Positions 1-5,220 of a DNA stretch of 5,958 nucleotides are shown piece by piece. The position numbers and the translations under genes are program-made. The notes beneath the pieces were generated by a model. It ran no database searches. It worked only from the letters and a program-made list of their open reading frames with translations, and had not been told where the DNA came from. The DNA is from Erysipelotrichaceae bacterium. Its GTDB lineage: Bacteria > Bacillota_I > Bacilli_A > Erysipelotrichales > Erysipelotrichaceae. Numbering within the stretch: the first letter of the stretch is position 1; every line of letters starts with the position of its first letter. Location of the stretch: contig JAFZQL010000084.1 in NCBI GenBank assembly GCA_017620435.1, positions 1 through 5,958 of the forward strand. The letters are read 5' to 3'.

Positions 1-374
1 CCTGCGCTTCCAGCTACGCCCACGACTCCCACAATCTGATCGTCATGGGAAATGATGAAGAGGACATGTGTCTGGCAATCAACCGGGTCATCGACCTGCA
101 GGGCGGCATTACGCTTGCCTTGAACGGAACTATCACAGCCGAGATCGCGCTTCCTGTTGCCGGACTGCTGAGCAAGAAGTCTGTCGAAGAAACGGCGGCT
201 GAATTTGAAAAAGTCAGAGAAGCCTTCGATGCACAGGGCTATGAACACATCAACAACATCATGAACTTCTCGCTGCTGTCTCTTACCTGCATCCCTTCCT
301 TGAGACTGACGGACAGAGGCTATCTGAATACCGATACGCTTCAGATGGTCAGCCTGTTTGAAGAGATTGACTGA
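1..374 (+). CDS. ade: Adenine deaminase, C-terminal part (5' end outside window)
   Basis: Adenine deaminase hydrolyses adenine to hypoxanthine and ammonia in the cytoplasm, feeding purine salvage. The reading frame is open from base 3, well before the first ATG at 45, so that ATG is internal and the gene enters from the left. About 123 C-terminal residues are visible; the whole protein is usually near 570-600. Family signatures seen here are SSYAHDSHNLIVMG at the left edge, then the 'D-M-x-x-A-I-N-R-V-I-D-L-Q-G-G' stretch, 'AEIALPVAGLLS', and the closing 'PSLRLTDRGYLNTDT' segment. All are typical of the C-terminal domain of the bacterial Ade family, which is distinct from the eukaryotic-type adenosine deaminases. 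The TGA stop at 372-374 is followed 22 nt later by a terminator. The metal-binding amidohydrolase core is outside the window, so catalytic residues cannot be checked. Identification is by recognition of conserved segments. Confidence 0.88.
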   Translation, partial: CASSYAHDSHNLIVMGNDEEDMCLAINRVIDLQGGITLALNGTITAEIALPVAGLLSKKSVEETAAEFEKVREAFDAQGYEHINNIMNFSLLSLTCIPSLRLTDRGYLNTDTLQMVSLFEEID

Positions 375-396
375 TTCATCTATACAAGTCACAACA

Positions 397-423
397 AAAG
401 GCACCTGAGGTGCCTTTGTTTTT
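397..423. terminator. Bidirectional rho-independent terminator
   Basis: A perfect 9-bp stem (AAAGGCACC at 397-405, GGTGCCTTT at 409-417) closes a 3-nt TGA loop. On the + strand it is followed by G and a T run (419-423), ending the adenine deaminase transcript. On the - strand the A-rich left flank becomes a U-rich tail after the same stem, 4 nt beyond the methyltransferase stop codon at 422-424. It therefore serves both convergent transcription units. Confidence 0.88.
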
Positions 424-1105
424 ATTTGATGCAGCAGAATATCCCTTCCGCATTGACGGGATGGACATCCGCTTTTTCATACATTTTCTTCAGTCTTTCT
501 TCCAGACTGTTTCTGGTTTCAAACGGAGGCGTAAAGAAACCTTTCGGTACATACATCTTTCGTACGAACCAGTCGGTTCTGTCGAATTCCTTGGCAATAT
601 AGAAACAGCCACAGAAGATACCGCCTTTTTTCAACACACGGTAAGTCTCTTTATATGCGGCTTCTTTGTCCGGAAAAGCGTGGAAACCGTTGAGCGACAG
701 AACGATATCGAAGCTTTCATCTTCAAACGGAAGCTTTCCGACATCTCCCTGAACAAAGGATATGTTCTTCAGGCCCATGGCTTCCGCCCTTTTCTGCGCA
801 TTTTTCATCATGTCTGCGGAATAATCCAGGCAAGTGATCTGCGCCTGTTTCAGCGACCTGAATATCGGCATCGTCAACACGCCTGTTCCGACAGGAACTT
901 CCAGCAGTTTCCCGCTGAAATCTTCCGGAATCGGCGAAAGCGCATCATTGATCCACTTTGCCGCAAGTTTTTCATCCAGACCCCAGACCACACTGTCCAG
1001 GATCTTTCCAATCAGCGTAGAACGGGTAATGATCCCGTCATAAAGATTGGCGAAACCGCCAAGCTGTTTATAAGATTTTTGAATCTCTTCATGTCTGTCC
1101 TGCAT
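422..1105 (-). CDS. Class I SAM-dependent methyltransferase (last gene of operon)
   Basis: A soluble cytoplasmic Rossmann-fold methyltransferase of 227 aa that would transfer a methyl group from S-adenosylmethionine to an unknown substrate. Visible motifs are the SAM-binding loop LLEVPVGTG (67-75), the acidic end of strand beta-2 in CLDYS (D94), a GD pair at 120-121 before KLPF, motif II/IV SFDIVLSLNGFHAFPD (131-146), and VLKKGGIF (157-164) in post-motif III. An N-terminal helical stretch with YDGIITRSTLIGKILDSVVWG precedes the fold and resembles a Bacillota subgroup I recall as unnamed methyltransferases. The usual first glycine/cysteine of motif I is replaced by proline (PVGTG), which I recall as normal in that subgroup. 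The start is 4 nt after the glycosidase stop, with AAGAGG (1114-1119) lying 8 nt upstream inside the glycosidase 3' end, so translation is probably coupled. The general fold is near certain; the acceptor is not predictable from sequence. Confidence 0.87.
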   Translation of the reverse strand: MQDRHEEIQKSYKQLGGFANLYDGIITRSTLIGKILDSVVWGLDEKLAAKWINDALSPIPEDFSGKLLEVPVGTGVLTMPIFRSLKQAQITCLDYSADMMKNAQKRAEAMGLKNISFVQGDVGKLPFEDESFDIVLSLNGFHAFPDKEAAYKETYRVLKKGGIFCGCFYIAKEFDRTDWFVRKMYVPKGFFTPPFETRNSLEERLKKMYEKADVHPVNAEGIFCCIK

Positions 1106-1109
1106 CTGC

Positions 1110-3461
1110 TTAACCTCTTATCATTCTGATGATACCCTTCAGGCAATGACCGTTGGCCATATCTACCATACCCTCGATGATTCCTTCTTTGATCCCGGCA
1201 GAAATCTCGATTGTCCTGATCGGCGATCCTCCCGATGAATTCATCATCATCCTGAATTCCGGATCAGTATAATCGATCCGGCCTCCGAAACTCTTCGCCA
1301 GCGTCTTCTCTACAACTTTATACATGATCTTCATGATCAAAGAATGTTCCTTCATCTGAGAAATCGAGTTTTCCATCGTATACTGCCCTTTGACTGCCTT
1401 TAATGGAACATGCTTCCTTCCCAGCATTTCTTCCCATTCAGACTGCGTTGGAATACCGCTGCAGTTTTCATACCAGCTGCCTTCCTGCCATGACGGAACA
1501 CTTGTCTCTTCGCCATCTGCCTCGATGTCTTTAGAAAAATGGATCTCTCTGCTGGAAGTACCTATTTCGATACGATAGCTTCCTTTCGGTATCTTATACT
1601 TTTCATCCCACAGCACGAAATCTTCATCTTCTAACTCAAACAGAATCTCCCTTGTCTCTCCCGGATCCAGATAGACCTTTTCAAACCGTTTCAGTTCTCT
1701 TAACGGTCTGTGCAGTTTCGGATCGTTCTGCCCGACATAAAGCTGAACAGTCTCGCCGCCCGGATATTTGCCGGTATTGGTGATGTTCAGTGAAACTCTG
1801 TTTCCGTGTACATCGAAGTCTTTCAACGCAAAAGAAGTATAGCTTAGGCCATAACCGTATGGCCATCTTACCTTCACCTTAGCCTTGTCATAATAACGGT
1901 AACCGACATAAATTCCTTCCATATACAAGGCATCATCGGTCTTGGCGTAATAAGCAGAAGACGGTACATCTTCGTAACAGTAAGGCCAGCTTTCTGAAAG
2001 CTTTCCCGATGGAACTGCTTCGCCAAACAGAAGATCGTAGCACGCTTTTCCTGCGCCTTCTCCGGCCAGACCCATGTACAGCACGGCTTTCACTTCATCC
2101 GCCCAGTCACATTCCACTGCTGAACCGCACAGGAGAACAACTGCGGTGTTCGGATTCGCCTTGACGGCAGTTTCGATCATCCTAACATGTCCTTCCGGCA
2201 TCTTCATGTCATCCCGGTCAAATCCTTCCGATTCATATCTCTCAGGCAGACCCGCAAAGACAACGACCGTATCCGCTTCGGCTACTTTCTCTTTCAGTTC
2301 CTTCAGCAGTTCTTCATTTGTATCGCCGTTGATATCACAGCCTTTCACATATTCATAATCTTTTAAATAATCCACAGGCTGTTCCAGATGCATCGAATTG
2401 ACATGGCTGCTTCCGGCACCCTGATAGCGGACATTCTCAGCCATCGCTCCGACAAACAGGATCTTTCCATCTTTCCTCAACGGAAGCATCCTGTCATCAT
2501 TCTTAAGCAGTACAGCACCCTTTTCTGCAGCCTCTGTTGCCAGTTCATGATGTTTCTCATAATCTGCCTTGTATTCTTTCTCCAGAGTCTCTTTGGCTTT
2601 TAAAGCGGCTTTGATGATCCTCTCGCAGCACCTGTTGATATCCTCTTCAGAGAGCTTTCCTTCTTTTGCTGCACTGACGACTTCTTTCTCCATGTATCTG
2701 CTTCCGCCCGGCATCATCAGATCATTGCCGGCTCTGAAGGCTTCGACACGGTCACTCATACCGCCCCAGTCCGTCATCACCAGACCGTCGAATCCCCATT
2801 CTTCTCTTAAAATATCGTTCAGCAGTTTCCTGTTATCGGAACTGTGAATACCGTTGATCTTGTTGTAGGAACTCATGACAGTTGCCGGATGTGCTTCCCT
2901 GACTGCGATCTCGAATCCCTTCAAATAGATCTCTCTCAAAGTTCTCTCATCCATGACACTGTCCGAACTTAGACGGCTCCTCTCCTGCGAGTTGCAGGCA
3001 AAGTGTTTCAGGGAACATCCTACGCCTTCCGACTGCAGTCCCTTGATGAATTCTGCTGAAAGCATTCCCGCCTGCACAGGATCCTCGGAGAAGTACTCGA
3101 AGTTTCTTCCGCACAGCGGATTTCGCTTGATATTGATGCCGGGACCAAGTACGACGCCGACTCTTTGATCGCGGGCTTCCTCGCCGATTGCCTTTCCCAG
3201 ACGGTAAAGCAGTTCCTTGTCCCAGGTATTGGATGTTGTTACGGCTGCCGGGAAACAGGTCGCCTTACGGGAATTGTTGATCCCCAGCATGTCTGTCGCA
3301 GCTTCCATTTCCTGCTTCCTCAGTCCGGAAGGACCGTCGCACATGAAGAAAGAAGGAATTCCATACTGTTTATAATCCTGCGTTTCCCAGAAGTTCTTAC
3401 CTGCACAAAGGCGTATCTTTTCTTCCAGCGTCATTTTCTTCAATGTTTCTCTGATATCCAT
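1110..3461 (-). CDS. Glycoside hydrolase family 3, cytoplasmic beta-glucosidase type
   Basis: A 783-aa retaining beta-glycosidase, most likely releasing glucose (or xylose) from small beta-linked glycosides. The order is: N-terminal TIM-barrel domain (about 1-290) with the substrate loops CDGPSG (41-46), NFEYFSEDP (120-128), KHF (152-154) and MSSYNKING (196-204); nucleophile D231 in VMTDWGG; alpha/beta sandwich domain (about 310-485) with the probable acid/base E412 in YESEGFDR; a fibronectin-III-like domain (about 540-640) beginning after YGYGLSYTSF; and a C-terminal extension of roughly 130 residues (650-783). There is no PA14 insert and no signal peptide (it begins MDIRETLKK), so it probably acts on imported or intracellular substrates. 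The NagZ-type KHFPGHG motif is absent, which argues against an N-acetylglucosaminidase. The start is supported by AAAGGAG at 3468-3474 with a 6-nt spacer. It follows the nucleosidase-fold gene by 21 nt. Family certain; exact sugar unknown. Confidence 0.95.
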   Translation of the reverse strand: MDIRETLKKMTLEEKIRLCAGKNFWETQDYKQYGIPSFFMCDGPSGLRKQEMEAATDMLGINNSRKATCFPAAVTTSNTWDKELLYRLGKAIGEEARDQRVGVVLGPGINIKRNPLCGRNFEYFSEDPVQAGMLSAEFIKGLQSEGVGCSLKHFACNSQERSRLSSDSVMDERTLREIYLKGFEIAVREAHPATVMSSYNKINGIHSSDNRKLLNDILREEWGFDGLVMTDWGGMSDRVEAFRAGNDLMMPGGSRYMEKEVVSAAKEGKLSEEDINRCCERIIKAALKAKETLEKEYKADYEKHHELATEAAEKGAVLLKNDDRMLPLRKDGKILFVGAMAENVRYQGAGSSHVNSMHLEQPVDYLKDYEYVKGCDINGDTNEELLKELKEKVAEADTVVVFAGLPERYESEGFDRDDMKMPEGHVRMIETAVKANPNTAVVLLCGSAVECDWADEVKAVLYMGLAGEGAGKACYDLLFGEAVPSGKLSESWPYCYEDVPSSAYYAKTDDALYMEGIYVGYRYYDKAKVKVRWPYGYGLSYTSFALKDFDVHGNRVSLNITNTGKYPGGETVQLYVGQNDPKLHRPLRELKRFEKVYLDPGETREILFELEDEDFVLWDEKYKIPKGSYRIEIGTSSREIHFSKDIEADGEETSVPSWQEGSWYENCSGIPTQSEWEEMLGRKHVPLKAVKGQYTMENSISQMKEHSLIMKIMYKVVEKTLAKSFGGRIDYTDPEFRMMMNSSGGSPIRTIEISAGIKEGIIEGMVDMANGHCLKGIIRMIRG

Positions 3462-3482
3462 GTTTTTCTCCTTTTAAGGTAC

Positions 3483-4253
3483 TCATATCCTTTCGGCGAT
3501 CTTTTCCGCCAGTACAAAATAAGCCATTCTGGCATCCATTTCCAGATTGCCCAGTATCCTTCTGGCCCACTTATCATTCAGCGAATCAGCCGCATAGAAG
3601 AACTGGTAAAGCTCCAGTCCTCTGAAATCGCATACTGCCTGCAGGGCTGAACATTCCATCTCAACACAGATGCAGCCTTCCAAAGCCCTTCTGTCTCTGT
3701 CCTCTTCCGTCTCCCGGTAGAAGGCGTCCGTGGTCCAGGTCTTTCCTGTAATGTATTCCACACCCAGTTCATCGAAGATCTCCATCAGTTTTCCGGCATT
3801 CTTAACTTTAATGTAATCCGCTGCTTCCGCGTAATGGTAACTGATGCCCTCATCGCGGTAGGCTTCGGTCGGAACGATCAGCTTCCCCTCCGGGATCTCC
3901 ACCAGCGCGCCGCAGGAACCGAAAACGATGAAATTCCTGCACCCGAATGCGGCAAAGAGTTCTTCCACCATTGCCGATGCCATCGTCGCACCGACCCCTG
4001 TCAGTAAGACACCTGTATCCGTTCCTTTGATCCGGTAAACAGGATTCTTCATTGCCGAGGAACCGAAGCTGACTTCAACATCAAGGATCTCAAGAACACC
4101 CTGCTTTGTCAGCTCTTCCACAAGCTTATAGGAGAAGACCAGAATAAAGGATCTGATCCGGTATTTCTTTGCTGCTTCAATCGTTTTTTCCGGAACTGCT
4201 TTTCTTGGATCGATCAGTTCTTTACTGTCGGGATGAAAACTGTCTATGATCAT
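3483..4253 (-). CDS. Nucleoside phosphorylase / nucleosidase superfamily protein (PNP-UDP fold)
   Basis: A 256-aa cytoplasmic enzyme of the purine nucleoside/uridine phosphorylase superfamily, cleaving the N-glycosidic bond of a nucleoside. Visible landmarks are the glycine-rich GVGATMASAMVEEL (86-99), FGSCGAL (111-117), IVPTEAYRDEG (126-136), TDAFYRE (175-181), the ribose-binding VEMECSAL (197-204) and AADS (221-224), whose D223 matches the base-protonating aspartate. It most resembles the uncharacterised clostridial group annotated as uridine/nucleoside phosphorylase (COG2820-like), not the Pfs MTA/SAH nucleosidases. Compared from memory with E. coli PNP and Udp, the phosphate-binding arginine just before GSCG is V110 here, and the N-terminal GDPxR loop is replaced by VFSYK (39-43), so a phosphorolytic mechanism is not assured. 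Its ATG overlaps the upstream methyltransferase stop as ATGA. The SD (GAAGGA) sits only 3 nt from the ATG, consistent with translational coupling. The substrate base is unknown. Confidence 0.88.
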   Translation of the reverse strand: MIIDSFHPDSKELIDPRKAVPEKTIEAAKKYRIRSFILVFSYKLVEELTKQGVLEILDVEVSFGSSAMKNPVYRIKGTDTGVLLTGVGATMASAMVEELFAAFGCRNFIVFGSCGALVEIPEGKLIVPTEAYRDEGISYHYAEAADYIKVKNAGKLMEIFDELGVEYITGKTWTTDAFYRETEEDRDRRALEGCICVEMECSALQAVCDFRGLELYQFFYAADSLNDKWARRILGNLEMDARMAYFVLAEKIAERI

Positions 4254-4867
4254 AAATCCTTCTCTTTTCTTCCGACGATCTGATACATCCTGCCGTCGGA
4301 TATCTTTATTTCAACCTTTAAATACTTCGATACGACTTCATTCAGTTCATCGATATCCATCAGTACATGCGAAACATCGCTTTGCATCACCCCGTGGCGG
4401 CGGTTGATTTCATCTCTGGATGCATCATGGGCAATCGTCAGTGTACCGTCTTCCTTCAGATGTTTCGACAGGTTCTCTATCGTCTTTTTCGGATCCGTGA
4501 AATGCGGGAAGGCATCGAATACCACGATACGGTCAAAACAGCGGTTAAAAGTATGCTCAGAGGCATCATCGCAGATCAGAACGGTCTTCCCGCCGGAAAG
4601 TTTCTTCTTCGCGATCTCTATCATCCCGGAAGAAATATCGATCCCCGTGACAGAAGACACATTCCGTTTTAGATAATAGGGAAACAGTCTTCCCGTTCCG
4701 CATCCCACATCCAGGATATCCTCTCCTTCTGAAATAAGAGCGTTGTCCAGTATGAGGCCGATGATTTCGCTGTTTTCTGTTCCTGTCTCTTCGTCCCAAT
4801 CCGGCGCAAGCGCATCGAAGAAACGGATCACATCTCTCTTATCGAACATATTCCTGTCTATAATCAT
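4250..4867 (-). CDS. Class I SAM-dependent methyltransferase (first gene of operon)
   Basis: A 205-aa soluble methyltransferase with textbook motifs: ILDVGCGTGRLF (51-62) for SAM binding, GIDIS (75-79) with the acidic residue that binds the ribose hydroxyls, the D-D-A-S segment (100-103) near the adenine site, and FDRIVVFDAFPHFTDP (111-126) as motif IV. The C-terminal half carries AHDASRDEINRRHG (146-159) and ends SDGRMYQIVGRK, features I recall from a widespread clostridial methyltransferase family of unknown substrate. The N-terminal FFDALAPDWDEE is also typical of it. The start is uncertain. The ATG at 4865-4867 has no good SD upstream. The in-frame ATG at 4847-4849 (residue 7) has AGGA, but only 2 nt away. 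Either leaves the domain intact. It is the promoter-proximal gene of the four-gene operon and overlaps the next gene by 4 nt. The acceptor molecule cannot be told from sequence. Confidence 0.88.
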   Translation of the reverse strand: MIIDRNMFDKRDVIRFFDALAPDWDEETGTENSEIIGLILDNALISEGEDILDVGCGTGRLFPYYLKRNVSSVTGIDISSGMIEIAKKKLSGGKTVLICDDASEHTFNRCFDRIVVFDAFPHFTDPKKTIENLSKHLKEDGTLTIAHDASRDEINRRHGVMQSDVSHVLMDIDELNEVVSKYLKVEIKISDGRMYQIVGRKEKDL

Positions 4868-4883
4868 ACAGCACCGGACATCT

Positions 4884-4902
4884 GTTTTCCATCCCGGAAA
4901 AC
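4884..4902. repeat. Inverted repeat in the leader of the leftward operon
   Basis: GTTTTCC (4884-4890) and GGAAAAC (4896-4902) form a perfect 7-bp stem with a 5-nt loop. It lies about 17 nt upstream of the first methyltransferase start on the - strand. No T run follows on either strand, so it is not a standard terminator. It could be a leader hairpin or a protein site; the role is unknown. Confidence 0.45.
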
Positions 4903-4914
4903 GCAGTCATTTCT

Positions 4915-4943
4915 TTGACATCACCTGTATACAAGTGTAAAAT
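4915..4943 (+). promoter_or_regulatory. Sigma-A type promoter for the small membrane protein gene
   Basis: A perfect -35 box TTGACA (4915-4920) and a good -10 box TAAAAT (4938-4943) are separated by exactly 17 bp. Transcription should begin near 4950, giving a leader of roughly 46 nt before the ATG at 4996. The spacer is filled by a near-palindrome, described separately. No equally good promoter is visible on the opposite strand for the leftward operon. TATACA on the - strand (4926-4931) could be its -10, but with a weak -35. Confidence 0.82.
4922..4937. promoter_or_regulatory. Candidate operator: 16-bp near-palindrome in promoter spacer
   Basis: CACCTGTATACAAGTG is symmetric about 4929/4930, with a single mismatched pair (CACcTGTATACAaGTG). 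It fits exactly between the -35 and -10 boxes, where a bound dimeric repressor would block RNA polymerase. The TGTATACA core resembles sites of several helix-turn-helix regulators (GntR-type sites are one example), but the regulator is not in this window and cannot be named. It could also affect the divergent leftward operon. Confidence 0.55.
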
Positions 4944-4947
4944 GTTA

Positions 4948-4997
4948 GTCATTAATGAACTGCCTTTAATGACAGTTCAGGAAAGGGGAACTGTTAT
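4948..4997 (+). promoter_or_regulatory. Structured 5' leader with competing hairpins around the ribosome binding site
   Basis: Three stems can be drawn. H1 pairs GTCATTAA (4948-4955) with TTAATGAC (4966-4973). H2 pairs TGAACTG (4956-4962) with CAGTTCA (4973-4979). H3 pairs 4969-4978 with 4988-4997 (10 pairs including one G-U). H3 excludes both others because it uses the shared CAGTTC element. In H3 the SD region AGGAAAGGGG (4979-4988) forms the loop and the A and U of the start codon lie in the stem, so it should reduce initiation. H2 would free it. The pairings are seen directly; regulation is inferred. No known riboswitch class is recognised. Confidence 0.5.
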
Positions 4998-5163
4998 GAA
5001 ACTGAATGCTCCAAAAAATGTTACTTGGATCATCGCCGCTGTATTGGCTGTACTGGCTTTAGTCGTTAAATTCGCCGGCTTCGCTTCTTTAGGCGTTGCT
5101 TTCTGGCTCGCACTGGCCAGCGCTGTTTTACTGCTCTGCGCTTCATTCTTCGCAGGTCTGTAA
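4996..5163 (+). CDS. Small two-segment membrane protein, 55 aa
   Basis: A hydrophobic miniprotein that starts MKLNAPKNVTW. Residues about 9-28 and 32-55 form two membrane-spanning segments joined by a very short turn around F27-L32, giving a helical hairpin. Charged residues are few: K2, K7 and K25. The terminal FFAGL reaches the stop. The ATG at 4996 is chosen because the purine-rich AGGAAAGGGG lies 7 nt upstream and a near-consensus promoter lies about 50 bp upstream. An in-frame ATG at 4915 is also open, but it would read through the promoter and leader, so it is rejected. Similar 50-60 aa proteins starting MKLN with two helices recur in Bacillota as hypothetical proteins, as far as I recall. 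No function is known to me. It is monocistronic, divergent from the methyltransferase operon, and followed by a terminator. Confidence 0.78.
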   Translation: MKLNAPKNVTWIIAAVLAVLALVVKFAGFASLGVAFWLALASAVLLLCASFFAGL

Positions 5164-5166
5164 TTC

Positions 5167-5190
5167 TTAAGAAAGAACATTGTTTCTTAA
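5167..5190. repeat. AT-rich inverted repeat before the terminator
   Basis: TTAAGAAA (5167-5174) and TTTCTTAA (5183-5190) are perfect inverted copies, 8 bp, with an 8-nt loop. It starts 3 nt after the small gene's stop codon and abuts the GC-rich terminator hairpin. It may be a weak 3' end hairpin that stabilises the message. No further role is visible. Confidence 0.45.
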
Positions 5191-5218
5191 AAGGCGGTTC
5201 TCTACGAACCGTCTTTTT
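5189..5218. terminator. Bidirectional rho-independent terminator
   Basis: GGCGGTTC (5193-5200) and GAACCGTC (5206-5213) form an 8-bp stem (one G-U) with a 5-nt loop, flanked by AAAA on the left and TTTTT on the right. On the + strand it ends the small membrane protein transcript. On the - strand the flanking A run becomes U-rich, and the stem begins 7 nt after the dehydrogenase stop, so both convergent genes can use it. Confidence 0.9.
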
Positions 5219-5220
5219 CT

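Noticed and set aside
45..47. ATG at 45 as the start of a short protein
   Set aside because: The frame is open to the left edge and the preceding codons encode the conserved AHDSHN segment of adenine deaminase, so this methionine is internal.
410..1129. Long open frame on the + strand opposite the last methyltransferase
   Set aside because: The translation has no recognisable domain and starts within the terminator region, while the - strand frame shows complete methyltransferase motifs. It is an antisense shadow.
1681..2847. Several short open frames on both strands within the glycosidase gene
   Set aside because: They lack ribosome binding sites and recognisable domains, and the glycosidase frame is continuous with no frameshift.
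1110..3461. Family 3 N-acetylglucosaminidase (NagZ type)
   Set aside because: The KHFPGHG motif is absent, and the protein has the full C-terminal sandwich domain with an SEGFDR acid/base segment, as in beta-glucosidases.
3483..4253. Assignment as Pfs MTA/SAH nucleosidase
   Set aside because: Overall motifs (VEMECSAL, TDAFYRE, AADS) match the uridine/nucleoside phosphorylase-like group better; only the missing phosphate arginines resemble Pfs.
4915..4995. Longer version of the small membrane protein starting at the ATG at 4915
   Set aside because: It would translate through the -35 box, the -10 box and the leader. The ATG at 4996 has a strong SD and fits the family start MKLN.
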